A DNA stretch of 64,000 bases from JBKQHQ01 sp052148715 (GTDB lineage: Bacteria > Pseudomonadota > Alphaproteobacteria > Rhizobiales > Xanthobacteraceae), in contig JBKQHQ010000021.1 in the NCBI GenBank assembly GCA_052148715.1, positions 21,743 through 85,742 of the forward strand. The letters run 5' to 3'. A model generated the notes under the pieces. The model did no database searches and was not told where the DNA came from. It was given only the letters and a program-made list of their open reading frames with translations. The position numbers were made by a program, and so were the translations under genes. Positions 34,078-42,621 of this stretch are shown here, piece after piece (within the stretch, counting starts at the first letter, position 1; the number at the start of each line of letters is the position of its first letter).

Positions 34078-34836
34078 CTAGCGTTGCGTCGCTACGCCAA
34101 ACACCGTCGCGGCAAATTTCGGATAAACCTCCGCCAGTTGCGGTGCGACGATCTCGCGCATGAGCCGTAGCGTCTCCGCCGACGGAGGCGGCGTGGTTGG
34201 CACCTGCTTCGGCCGATCGAACGCAAACCCGGTATGCTCGACGATCTCTTCGACCGTGTGTCCGGGGTGAACGCTTTCCAGCCGAAAACGCCGCCGCGCT
34301 GCGTCGAAGGCAAAAAGGCAGCGGTTGGTAATGAGGGCGATCGGGCCGCCCTGGCGGAAAACATTCGGCGGGCTCGTTCCCGGCGCGCTGACGAAGTCGA
34401 CTTGCGGCACCAAGGTGCGGCGCGAGTGCTCGATGCGAAACAGGATCACGCGCGGCACCACATAATAGAGGTAGGCGGAGCCGAATGAGCCGGGAAACCG
34501 CGCCGTCGGATGCCGATAGTCGCCGACGCTCACGAGGTTGATATTCCCCTGCCCGTCAATCTGTCCGCCGGAGAGAAAGAACACGTCGACGCGGCCCTGG
34601 CCGGCACAGTCGAACAATTCACGCCCGCCGTCGGTGAAGAAGGTGTGCTTGCGACTGCCGAGCAACGAAACATAGGGCCGTCCATTGCCGATCGCGCGCG
34701 CAAGGAGCGCTGCCGTCGCTGGGATCGGCGAGGCATTGCCGACCGCCACATGCCGGGCATCGCCGATCAGCTCGGTGATGACCGCGGCCAAAAGCTCCTC
34801 GTCGCGAAAAACTCGTTCAGGCGGCGTGGCGTTCAT
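34078..34836 (-). CDS. CoA-transferase subunit B (GctB-like)
   Basis: 252 residues from the ATG at 34836; the frame is open to 35037 but that part is an alternative reading of subunit A. Contains AAVITELIGDARHVAVGNAS, SLLGSRKHTFFTDGGRELFD, and GKGNI-like GQIDGQGNINLVSVGDYRHP, followed by SVHPGHTVEEIVEHTGFAFD, which matches the beta subunits of glutaconate or 3-oxoacid CoA-transferases. The two-subunit enzyme moves CoA between acids. It overlaps subunit A by 20 bp and lies 4 bp before the UbiD gene. Confidence 0.85.
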   Translation of the reverse strand: MNATPPERVFRDEELLAAVITELIGDARHVAVGNASPIPATAALLARAIGNGRPYVSLLGSRKHTFFTDGGRELFDCAGQGRVDVFFLSGGQIDGQGNINLVSVGDYRHPTARFPGSFGSAYLYYVVPRVILFRIEHSRRTLVPQVDFVSAPGTSPPNVFRQGGPIALITNRCLFAFDAARRRFRLESVHPGHTVEEIVEHTGFAFDRPKQVPTTPPPSAETLRLMREIVAPQLAEVYPKFAATVFGVATQR

Positions 34837-35635
34837 GCACGTAACGATCCAAATATTCGGCAAAACCTTCGGCGGTCGCCGCGAGCGCGACGTATTGCGC
34901 AAGATGCGCGGTATCGGCGGCGTAGTGATCCGGGAGCGGCAGCGGCCAAGCGCCTTGCGGCGCGACGGCGACCGCCTCGACGTAAAAGCCGGGCAGCGTT
35001 CCGGCGGCGAGCGTCGGATCGTCGAGCAGGCTGCCATCGTGCAGCCGCTCCACGGTGACGACGGTCTTGGCTGCCGCGTGCGCCATGGTGATCAGCTCGC
35101 GCTGTCGGCCGACCCAGACGTTGCCTTCGCGATCGGCCATCAGCGCATGGAACAGCGCCACGTCCGGCCGCAGCGCCGGCAACAGCACGATCGGATCGTC
35201 CTTGCCGAACGGATTGTCGATCAGCCGCCAGTCCGGGCGATATTTCAGGAGATCCGACCCCACGAGGCCGCGCAGCGGCATGAACGGCACGCCCTTCTCC
35301 GCTGCCTGGAGCGCGGCATGCAATGCCGGGCAGGTCGCGTCCTTGATCTCGATCGCACCGGATAGGGCCGCGGCGTTGAAGCGCGGCGCCGGGCCGAGCT
35401 CGCCGAGACTGACTGCCGACGTCTCGAGCGTTCGCACGCAGCCGGCGCCGACCAGAAGCTCCGCCTGCAAGCTCGATGTCGGAATGGTAATCAGGTGCAG
35501 CCTGCTGGCGCCGCGCCGGATGAGTGCGCGGGTCGCCGCCATGGCGACGCCGGCGTTCTCGCGCGGCACCGCCAGCATGCAACCGTCGACGATGGGCGCA
35601 AGCGCCGCATCCAATGAGCCGGCAATCAATGGCAT
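34817..35635 (-). CDS. CoA-transferase subunit A (GctA-like)
   Basis: 272 residues from the ATG at 35635 with GAGGAG 8 nt upstream. Sequences MLAVPRENAGVAMAATRALI, RLHLITIPTSSLQAELLVGA, the FMPLRGLVGSDLL loop, and LFHALMADREGNVWVGRQR fit the alpha subunit of class I CoA-transferases such as glutaconate CoA-transferase. It starts the minus-strand operon (subunit A, B, UbiD), divergent from the molybdenum hydroxylase operon with a gap of about 125 bp that should hold both promoters. Confidence 0.85.
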   Translation of the reverse strand: MPLIAGSLDAALAPIVDGCMLAVPRENAGVAMAATRALIRRGASRLHLITIPTSSLQAELLVGAGCVRTLETSAVSLGELGPAPRFNAAALSGAIEIKDATCPALHAALQAAEKGVPFMPLRGLVGSDLLKYRPDWRLIDNPFGKDDPIVLLPALRPDVALFHALMADREGNVWVGRQRELITMAHAAAKTVVTVERLHDGSLLDDPTLAAGTLPGFYVEAVAVAPQGAWPLPLPDHYAADTAHLAQYVALAATAEGFAEYLDRYVHERHAA

Positions 35636-35760
35636 GGCGGGGTCTCCTCGGCGCCGCTGCACCGAAGGCAGGCGCGCTCGGCGAGGCAGTATAGCCTGCG
35701 GCCTTGACAGCCGCCTCGGCAGAATACGTCATGGAAGAATGTGACGCAGATTCACCCGCG

Positions 35761-36627
35761 ATGAAACCCGCCCCCTTCGACTACCACGCACCCGAAAGCC
35801 TGGCCGAGGCGACCGCACTCTTGTCGCGGCTCGACAACGCAAAGATTTTGGCCGGCGGGCAGTCGTTGGTGCCGATGATGAATTTTCGCTACGTCATGGC
35901 CGATCACGTCGTCGACCTGGCGAGGGTCGAAGGGCTCGCCGGCATCACGGTCGCCGACGGCAAGCTGAGGATCGGCGCCATGACGCGGCAGCGCGAGCTC
36001 GAATTCTCGGCCGAGATCGCCAAGCATTGCCCGCTGATGCGCGCGGCGCTCGCCCATGTCGGACACCGGCAGACCCGCAACCGCGGCACCATCGGCGGAA
36101 GCCTCGTCCACGCCGATCCGGCAGCCGAGCTGCCGGCCGTCTGCGTCGCGCATGCTGCGACGATCGAGATCGCCGGCTCCGGCGGCACGCGCCGCGTGCC
36201 GATGCGGGAATTCAACCAGGGCTTCATGGCGACCGCCATCGAGCCCGACGAAATTCTCGTCGCGGTCGAATTGCCGATCTGGCCCGCCGGTCACGGCTAC
36301 GGCTTCCATGAATTCGTCCGCCGGCACGGCGACTTCGCCATCGCCGGCGCAGCGGCTTTGTTGGAAGTCCAACACAGCCTCGTGCGCCGCGTCAGCCTGA
36401 CGCTGTTCGGCGTCACTGCGACGCCGGCGCGAATTGCGGCCGTCGAGACGATGCTTGCCGGCAAGCGGCTCGACGCCGCCACCCTTCGCGCCGCTGCGGC
36501 CGAGACGGCGGCGATCGAGCCAATCGACGATATTCACGCTGGCGCCGACTACCGGCGTCACCTCGCGCAAGTGCTGACCGTGCGGGCGTTGACCGACGCG
36601 GCCAAGCGCGCCGGCATCGCGATCTGA
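35761..36627 (+). CDS. Molybdenum hydroxylase FAD subunit (CoxM-like)
   Basis: 288 residues from the ATG at 35761; ATGs at 35731 and 35704 are also in frame and no start has a strong ribosome site. MKPAPFDYHAPESLAEATAL is the standard opening. The FAD motifs are ILAGGQSLVPMMNFR near residue 35 and RNRGTIGGSLVHADPAAELP near 110. It carries electrons from the iron-sulfur subunit to an acceptor. First gene of a three-subunit M-S-L operon. Confidence 0.88.
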   Translation: MKPAPFDYHAPESLAEATALLSRLDNAKILAGGQSLVPMMNFRYVMADHVVDLARVEGLAGITVADGKLRIGAMTRQRELEFSAEIAKHCPLMRAALAHVGHRQTRNRGTIGGSLVHADPAAELPAVCVAHAATIEIAGSGGTRRVPMREFNQGFMATAIEPDEILVAVELPIWPAGHGYGFHEFVRRHGDFAIAGAAALLEVQHSLVRRVSLTLFGVTATPARIAAVETMLAGKRLDAATLRAAAAETAAIEPIDDIHAGADYRRHLAQVLTVRALTDAAKRAGIAI

Positions 36628-36637
36628 CGGAATTCTC

Positions 36638-37123
36638 ATGAGCCGGCACCCGATCACGCTGACGGTCAACGGCACGCGCTATGAATGCGAGGTCGAAGCG
36701 CGGATGACGCTCGCCGATTTTCTGCGCCACGAGCTCGACCTGACCGGTACGCATCTCGGCTGCGAGCACGGCGTTTGCGGCGCCTGCACGGTCTTGATCG
36801 ATGGCCGCTCCGCCCGCTCCTGTCTCACCTTCGCGGTGCAAGCCGGCGGCCACGATCTGATAACTATCGAAGGGCTCGCCGATCAGAAAAACGGTGAGCT
36901 CAATGTGTTGCAGCAGGCGTTCCGCGATCATCATGGCCTGCAATGCGGCTTCTGCACGCCCGGCATGCTGATCACGCTGACCGAGCTCTTGCGCGACAAC
37001 GCCGACCCGACCGAGGACGATGTGCGCGATGCGCTGAGCGGCAATCTCTGCCGCTGCACCGGATATGCCGGGATTGTTGCGGCGGCACTCGATGCAGCGC
37101 AGCGCCTGCGCAAGGGAGGCTGA
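36638..37123 (+). CDS. Molybdenum hydroxylase [2Fe-2S] subunit (CoxS-like)
   Basis: 161 residues, normal for the family. The plant-type cluster ligands are Cys42, Cys47, Cys50 and Cys62 (GCEHGVCGACTVLIDGRSAR-SC). The second cluster in the helical domain uses LQCGFCTPGM and NLCRCTGYAGI. All eight cysteines are present. It lies 10 bp after the FAD subunit and 2 bp before the large subunit, so the three are translationally coupled. Confidence 0.92.
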   Translation: MSRHPITLTVNGTRYECEVEARMTLADFLRHELDLTGTHLGCEHGVCGACTVLIDGRSARSCLTFAVQAGGHDLITIEGLADQKNGELNVLQQAFRDHHGLQCGFCTPGMLITLTELLRDNADPTEDDVRDALSGNLCRCTGYAGIVAAALDAAQRLRKGG

Positions 37124-37125
37124 GC

Positions 37126-39471
37126 ATGGGCGCGCGGCAGTTCGGCGCACGGGTGACGCGGCTCGAGGACCCGGCGCTGCTCAAGGGTCAGGGCCGTTTC
37201 GTCGACGACCTAAAACTCCCTGGCGCGCTCCATGCCTGCTTCGTGCGCAGCGCGCATGCGCATGCGAAAATCCGCTCGGTCGATGCCAGCGCGGCGCTGG
37301 CGCTGCCCGGCGTGCACGCCGTGCTCACGGCCGACGACCTCCCCGAGCCAATGCGCACCGCCCGCATCCCAAACCTGTTGCCGAACCCCGCGATCACCAT
37401 CATGCGCACGCAGCACAGTCTCGCGCGCGGCGAGGCCTGCTTCGTCGGCGAGGCGATCGCGGTCGTCATCGCCGAGAGCCGCTACTTGGCCGAGGACGCC
37501 GCGGCCCAGGTCGCTATCGACTATGACGTTCTGCCAGCGGTCGAGGATTGCCGCGCGGCCGTGAGACCGGACGCGCCGTGCGCCCACTCCGACATCCAAA
37601 ACAACGTCGCCGCGTCGCTGCGCATGGCCTTTGGCGATGTCGACGCCGCGTTCGCCAAGGCCGCGCACATCGTCGAGGAAACCATGTCGCTGCATCGGGG
37701 CGGCGGCATGGCGCTCGAAGCGCGGGGGGTGGCGGCCAGCCACGATCCGTCAAGCGATAGGCTCACGGTCTGGTCGTCGACGCAGACGCCGCATCTCGGT
37801 CGCAGCATCCTTGCCGACCTGCTTGGCCGCGACCTCGAATCGATCCGCATGATCGCGCCGGACGTGGGCGGCGGCTTCGGCCCCAAGGCGCCGTTCTATC
37901 CCGAGGAAGCGGTGATCCCGGCGGCCGCGCTCAAGCTTGGCCGCCCGGTGAAATGGTTCGAGGATCGGCGCGAGCATTTTCTTTGCGCGACGCAGGAGCG
38001 CGACCAGCACTGGACGCTCGCCATCGCGGTCGATGCCGACGGCAAGATCTTGGGCGTGCGCGGAAAAATGCTGCACGACACCGGCGCTTTCATGCCGTGG
38101 GGCCTGATCATGCCCTATATCGCGGCGGTAACGGTCCCGGGACCTTATGTCGTGCCCAACTACCGGCTCGACATGACGGTCGCCATCACCAACAAGGTGG
38201 CGACCACGCCGGTGCGCGGCGCCGGCCGGCCGCAGGCGGTGTTCGCGATGGAGCGGCTGTTGGACCGCATCGCGCGCGAGCTAAAATTAGACCGCGCCGA
38301 GCTGCGCCGCCGCAACTTCATCACGCCCGCGCAGATGCCCTATTCGGTCGGGCTCACGTTTCGCGACGGCAAGCCTCTCGTCTACCATGGCGGCGACTAT
38401 CCCAAGGGACAGGCGACGGCGCTTGATCGAGCCGGCTATGAAAACTTTCCGGCGCGCCAACGCGAGGCGCGGGCGCAGGGCCGCTATATCGGGATCGGAA
38501 TAGCAAACTACGTGGAGGGCACCGGGCTCGGGCCGTTCGAAGGCGTGACCGTGCGCATCCTGCCGAACGGTAAGGTTGCGGTGGCGACCGGGGCGACGAA
38601 CCAAGGCCAGGGGCAGCGCACCACGCTGTCGCAGATCGTCGCCGACCGGCTCGGCTGCCGGATCGAGGATATCATCATGACCATCGGCGACACCGCCGCC
38701 ATCTCGCAGGGCGTCGGCGCGTTCGCGAGCCGTCAGGCGGTCAATGCCGGGCCCTCGGCAATGATGGCCGGCGAGACCGTGCGGCAGAAGGTGGTCGAGC
38801 TTGCGGCGCGAGCGCTCGGCGTGCCGCCGAGCGAGATCGATGTGGAGGCCGGCAGCGCCACGGCGCGCACCGGCAACAGGCCTTCCCTCTCCTTCGCCGA
38901 GCTTGCCCGCCTTGCCCAGGGCGTGCCGGGCATCGCGTTCGCCGCCGGGCAGGCCCCCGGGCTCGAGCACACCGCCTATTTCACGCCCGAGCAGGCGTCC
39001 TATTCGTCGGGCACGCACATCGCCGAGGTCGAGGTCGATCCGCTGACCGGCGCCGTGAACATTTTAGAATTCACCGTCGCGCACGACAGCGGCAATATTA
39101 TCAATCCGCTGATCGTCGACGGCCAGGTGCAGGGCGGCGTGGCGCACGGCATCGGCAACGCGCTGCTCGAATGGATGAAATACGACGACAACGCCCAGCC
39201 GCTGACGACCAGTTTCGCGGATTACCTCGTGCCGACGACCCACGAAGTCCCGACCTGCGAGATCATCCACGTCGAGACGCCCAATCCCCTCAATCCGCTC
39301 GGCGTGAAAGGCGCGGGTGAAGGCGGCACCATCGGCGCAGTAGCCGCCGTCGTCGGCGCGGTGGAGGACGCGCTGTCGCCCTTCAGCGTCCGCTTTGTCG
39401 ATACGCCGCTGACGCCGGAGCGCATCGTCACCGCGCTGCGTGCCGCCGGCGCGTATGAGAAGCTGCTGTAG
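37126..39471 (+). CDS. Molybdenum hydroxylase large subunit (CoxL form II-like)
   Basis: 781 residues from the ATG at 37126 after GGGAGG. The molybdopterin-cytosine-dinucleotide subunit of the xanthine dehydrogenase superfamily: GRFVDDLKLPGALHACFVRS, APDVGGGFGPKAPFYPEEA (248-), and GAGEGGTIGA near the C-terminus with the catalytic Glu. At the active-site loop (363-368) it has VRGAGR, as in form II or xanthine-dehydrogenase-type enzymes, not the AYxCSFR of true CO dehydrogenase. It therefore likely hydroxylates an aromatic, N-heterocyclic or CoA-linked substrate. No coxDEFG maturation genes are nearby. Its 3' end has a degenerate copy at 52.5 kb. Confidence 0.9.
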   Translation: MGARQFGARVTRLEDPALLKGQGRFVDDLKLPGALHACFVRSAHAHAKIRSVDASAALALPGVHAVLTADDLPEPMRTARIPNLLPNPAITIMRTQHSLARGEACFVGEAIAVVIAESRYLAEDAAAQVAIDYDVLPAVEDCRAAVRPDAPCAHSDIQNNVAASLRMAFGDVDAAFAKAAHIVEETMSLHRGGGMALEARGVAASHDPSSDRLTVWSSTQTPHLGRSILADLLGRDLESIRMIAPDVGGGFGPKAPFYPEEAVIPAAALKLGRPVKWFEDRREHFLCATQERDQHWTLAIAVDADGKILGVRGKMLHDTGAFMPWGLIMPYIAAVTVPGPYVVPNYRLDMTVAITNKVATTPVRGAGRPQAVFAMERLLDRIARELKLDRAELRRRNFITPAQMPYSVGLTFRDGKPLVYHGGDYPKGQATALDRAGYENFPARQREARAQGRYIGIGIANYVEGTGLGPFEGVTVRILPNGKVAVATGATNQGQGQRTTLSQIVADRLGCRIEDIIMTIGDTAAISQGVGAFASRQAVNAGPSAMMAGETVRQKVVELAARALGVPPSEIDVEAGSATARTGNRPSLSFAELARLAQGVPGIAFAAGQAPGLEHTAYFTPEQASYSSGTHIAEVEVDPLTGAVNILEFTVAHDSGNIINPLIVDGQVQGGVAHGIGNALLEWMKYDDNAQPLTTSFADYLVPTTHEVPTCEIIHVETPNPLNPLGVKGAGEGGTIGAVAAVVGAVEDALSPFSVRFVDTPLTPERIVTALRAAGAYEKLL

Positions 39472-39494
39472 GAGGGGTTGACCGCTCAGCTCCT

Positions 39495-39521
39495 ACTCAA
39501 GCTTGGCGTTGCACCTTGAGT
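39495..39521. terminator. Weak hairpin after the Mo-hydroxylase operon
   Basis: ACTCAAG (39495-39501) and CTTGAGT (39515-39521) form a 7-bp stem 24 bp after the large-subunit stop. No U-tract follows. It lies between convergent genes. Confidence 0.35.
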
Positions 39522-39555
39522 GACACGCCGGTGCTTCATCGCCAAGTCCTTGAAA

Positions 39556-40359
39556 TCACCCCGCTTGCGGCCCAGTGGCCCGCCCCCAACAGGCGAAAAT
39601 GATCGGCGAGAGCGCGGCCCAACCAGGATTGGCAAAGAGCTCGAGCATGCGGTCGACTTCGGCATCGGTCAGCTTATCGGGAGCGACCAGCCGGGAGCGT
39701 AGCTGCTCCATTGAGAGTTGGAACCAGCGGGCGCCGGATGAGCCGCCTTCCATAACGAAGACCCGCCCTTCATTGCCGACCTCGACGAGCCCGGCCTTAC
39801 GCATCAACTGCGGCAAGTGGCGGCCGTAATCGGCCCTCATCCCTACCGCTTCAAATTCGCGTAGCCGCACGCTCTGCGAGCGCGCGTGCTCGCCTGCGCC
39901 AAGCCCGCTCACCGGTACGCCGGAGATGTAGTCGACCGCCTCAAGCAGCAGCCAGCCGCCGGGTCGGAGGGAGCGCACGAGCTTGGACAGCACCAGGTCG
40001 CGCTCGGGAATATGCTCGAGGACAAGCCGGGCGTGGACGAGGTCGAATTCATGCTCGTTCAGCGGATCGGCGACGATGTCGTGTCGCCGCACTTCGACAT
40101 TGGACGCGGCGGCCCGCTCGGCGAGATACCTCGTATCGAGATCGGTCGCGACAATCTTGCCGGAGCACCCCACACGCCGGGATAGCCAGGCCGCGATCGA
40201 ACCGCCCCCGGCGCCGAGCTCGAGACAGCGCCATCCCGCCGCGACACCGAGCCCTTCCAGCGCGCGGATGGTGCCTGGATCGAGGAGCGCCTCGACCGCA
40301 TCGAGCCGGGCGCGCCCCTGCCCCCACGCATTGTCGAACAGATAGGATTGTTCGGGCAT
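39556..40359 (-). CDS. Class I SAM-dependent methyltransferase
   Basis: 267 residues from the ATG at 40359 (AAGG upstream; frame open to 40437). Motif I is LELGAGGGSIAAWLSRRVG near residue 50, the acidic end of strand 2 is IVATDLDTRYLAE, then VRRHDIVADPL and FDLVHARLVLEHIPERD, and LRPGGWLLLEAVDY as post-motif. It methylates an unknown small molecule in the cytoplasm. It lies between the Mo-hydroxylase operon and the IclR gene; whether it belongs to either system is not clear. Confidence 0.85.
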   Translation of the reverse strand: MPEQSYLFDNAWGQGRARLDAVEALLDPGTIRALEGLGVAAGWRCLELGAGGGSIAAWLSRRVGCSGKIVATDLDTRYLAERAAASNVEVRRHDIVADPLNEHEFDLVHARLVLEHIPERDLVLSKLVRSLRPGGWLLLEAVDYISGVPVSGLGAGEHARSQSVRLREFEAVGMRADYGRHLPQLMRKAGLVEVGNEGRVFVMEGGSSGARWFQLSMEQLRSRLVAPDKLTDAEVDRMLELFANPGWAALSPIIFACWGRATGPQAG

Positions 40360-40487
40360 CCCGGAACGACCTTCCCCATCATCGGGCACCGCCGAACCAT
40401 AAGCGGCGCAATCCCGCGCGCCATCCGGATCTTGCACTCGAATTCATTTCTCACGTGCGCAATTCGATCCCAAAAGAGACTCTCGCC

Positions 40488-41306
40488 TTACACAGTACGC
40501 GATCGCATCTTCACAAAGTGGCTTTCCTGCTGCTGACCATGGCCGAGCTTTCGCGATATCTGCTGGCTGGCTTTGCTCAGTGCATCAATGTCCGACTGTT
40601 TCGGCTTGTCCGGAAGGAATTGAATGGAGCCGACGATGGCCAGGGCGGCGATGCAAGCGTCATGGCTGTCGAAAATCGGAGCCGCGACGGCATTGAGGCC
40701 GAGCATTGATTCCTCGGGCGCCGAGGCGTAACCGCGTTTGGCGATGTCGAGCAATGTCTTCTCGACGCGCTCTGCCGAGGTGATCGTTTTGTCCGTGAAA
40801 GCTTCGAGCCGGCGCGAGAGAATGCGAGCCTGGAAAGGACGCGGCGCGAAGGCGAGCATGACCTTGCCTTGCGCCGACGCGTGAAACGGCAGTTCGCTTC
40901 CCGAACGCACGCCAATGTCGATCGGCAAGTTGCTGGCGAGCTTGGCCAGTACCAGCGCGCCGCGTGGCGTCATCTCCGATAAGACGACAGAGTGTCCGAG
41001 CGCGTCGCGCAACTCGCGCATCGGCCCTTCGGCGATTTGCACAAGATCGGTTTCCGGCGCCAGCCGCGCCAGCAGGCGGCCCTTCGGCCCGATCGTATAG
41101 CGGCTTGTCGCCGGATTCTGCGCCAGATAGCCGCGCTCGACCAGCGTGTGCAAATGGCGATGGACCGATCCCTTCGTGACGTTGAGCCGCTCGGCAATTT
41201 GCGTCACGCCCATCTCTTCATCTGCAAAGCTAACGGTCTCGAGCACGTCGATCGCGAGTTGGACCGAGCGCACCGTCCCCGCCGCGCCATTATCCGGCAT
41301 GGTCAC
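40488..41306 (-). CDS. IclR family transcriptional regulator
   Basis: 272 residues (ATG at 41306, or 41300). A winged helix-turn-helix lies in the first 90 residues: VRSVQLAIDVLETVSFADEE, VTQIAERLNVTKGSVHRHLH, LVERGYLAQNPATSRY. The GAF-like effector domain has FHASAQGKVMLAFAP, AERVEKTLLDIAKRGYASAP and LGLNAVAAPIFD. Such proteins control catabolic operons in response to an intermediate. It is divergent from the long operon starting at 41641, with 334 bp between them, and is its probable regulator. Confidence 0.87.
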   Translation of the reverse strand: MTMPDNGAAGTVRSVQLAIDVLETVSFADEEMGVTQIAERLNVTKGSVHRHLHTLVERGYLAQNPATSRYTIGPKGRLLARLAPETDLVQIAEGPMRELRDALGHSVVLSEMTPRGALVLAKLASNLPIDIGVRSGSELPFHASAQGKVMLAFAPRPFQARILSRRLEAFTDKTITSAERVEKTLLDIAKRGYASAPEESMLGLNAVAAPIFDSHDACIAALAIVGSIQFLPDKPKQSDIDALSKASQQISRKLGHGQQQESHFVKMRSRTV

Positions 41307-41320
41307 CGCCTAAATGTTTA

Positions 41321-41354
41321 CGATTATAAAACAATATACGCAATTATAGAACGA
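41321..41354. promoter_or_regulatory. Direct AT-rich repeats upstream of IclR, possible operator
   Basis: CGATTATAAAAC (41321) is repeated about 18 bp later as CAATTATAGAAC (41341), roughly two helical turns apart, 15-50 bp before the IclR start. AT-rich paired elements in a GC-rich region suggest a binding site for IclR itself and/or its own -10 region. Confidence 0.35.
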
Positions 41355-41413
41355 GATCAAGGCGGGAAAGCAGGTCTATTCCTCCGCCAATCCTTGTCGA
41401 TCGGCGACGCCGG

Positions 41414-41443
41414 TTGACAGTACGCGCCAACGTCGACTACTTT
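41414..41443 (+). promoter_or_regulatory. Sigma-70-type promoter for the catabolic operon
   Basis: TTGACA (41414-41419), 18-bp spacer, then TACTTT (41438-41443), followed by AT-rich TATAAAAAAAC. Transcription would begin near 41450, leaving a 5' untranslated region of about 190 nt before the ATG at 41641. That leader contains a perfect CGCGCCC/GGGCGCG hairpin (41504-41519). Confidence 0.5.
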
Positions 41444-41640
41444 ATAAAAAAACATCGTTTCGCGACTGCGAACGACGAGGAGGATCGCCTCTCATCCTGA
41501 AGCCGCGCCCTCGGGCGCGAAATCCAAGTGGTCGTCCCGCGTTCGCTAGTGCGGCGAACTTCGGACACAGGGCTCTAGCCGCCGCGGCAGCGTGGTGTTG
41601 GCGTGCTGATGAAGAAGGTGAGCGAAGCAGGGCGTCGACA

Positions 41641-42570
41641 ATGGACTCGCGTGACAATATTGACCGTCGAATAGATCGATTGCTGCGGGGCGCCATCGAC
41701 CCGCATGTGCACAGCGGACCATCGATCGCGCCGCGGGCGCTCGACCATGTCGAATTGTTGCGGCAGGCCTCGGCCGCCGGCTTCGCCGCGGTGGTGACCA
41801 AGGACCACGACTACAGCAGCGTGATGACGGCGGCGCTGGTCCGCAAGAATTTCCCCGAGCTGAAGACCAAGATCTACGCCAGCATTGTCCTCAACAATGT
41901 CATTGGCGGCTTCAATCCTTACGCGGTCGAACACACCGCCGCGATGGGCGGCAAGATCGTGTGGCTGCCGACGCTTGCCGCGGAAAACCATCTGCGCTGG
42001 CAGGCGCAGGCGAAATGGACCCACCCCGCCTCGACCGACAAAATCCGTCCGGCGGTCGGTATTCCCGTGGTCGATGCCAACAAGAAGGTGCGCGACGACG
42101 TCAAAGAGGTGCTCGACATTGTCGCCAAGAACGACATGGTGCTGGCGAGCGGTCACTTGCACATCAGCGAGACTTGGCTCGTCTTCGAGGAAGCCAAGCG
42201 GCGCGGCGTGAACCGCATCGTGCTCACCCATCCGGAAGAAATCGTCGAAGCCAGCATGAACGACGTGAAGGGGATCGCCGCCATGGGCGCCTTTGTCGAG
42301 CACTCGTTATGCATGTTCACCGAAGGCTCGAAGTTCAAGATCGCCACCGGCGAGGACTTGCGCCGGCACATCGAGGCGGCCGGCGTCGATCAGACCATTT
42401 TCTGCTCGGACCTCGGCCAGCCTGGCAACGTGAGCCCGCTCGATGGTTTTCGCCAAGGCATCAGACTTTGCATCGATCTCGGCTACGACGACGAACAGAT
42501 TCGCAAGATGGTGTCGCTGAACGCCGCTCGCGCGCTTGGAATTGAAGCTGACCTGCCGGAGGCGCAGTGA
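41641..42570 (+). CDS. DUF6282-like amidohydrolase-fold protein, copy 1
   Basis: 309 residues. It looks like a metal-dependent hydrolase: an H-x-H motif (His22 and His24 in IDPHVHSGPS), TKDHDYSSV, SGHLHISETW, VLTHPEEIVEAS, and a final Asp in FCSDLGQPGN. These positions match strand-end metal ligands of the amidohydrolase/PHP folds. I recall this group as DUF6282, with no assigned reaction. It is the first gene of the operon, 335 bp from IclR. A paralogue with the same motifs lies at 48929 in the same operon, so the two may act on related intermediates or form a heteromer. Confidence 0.7.
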   Translation: MDSRDNIDRRIDRLLRGAIDPHVHSGPSIAPRALDHVELLRQASAAGFAAVVTKDHDYSSVMTAALVRKNFPELKTKIYASIVLNNVIGGFNPYAVEHTAAMGGKIVWLPTLAAENHLRWQAQAKWTHPASTDKIRPAVGIPVVDANKKVRDDVKEVLDIVAKNDMVLASGHLHISETWLVFEEAKRRGVNRIVLTHPEEIVEASMNDVKGIAAMGAFVEHSLCMFTEGSKFKIATGEDLRRHIEAAGVDQTIFCSDLGQPGNVSPLDGFRQGIRLCIDLGYDDEQIRKMVSLNAARALGIEADLPEAQ

Positions 42571-42621
42571 GCCGTTGCCGCCGTCGCGGCCCGCTTCCGA
42601 CAACAAAGAGGGAGGTGTTGC

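Noticed and set aside
37126..39471. True CO dehydrogenase (form I CoxL)
   Set aside because: The active-site loop reads VRGAGR instead of AYxCSFR, and no cox accessory genes are nearby.
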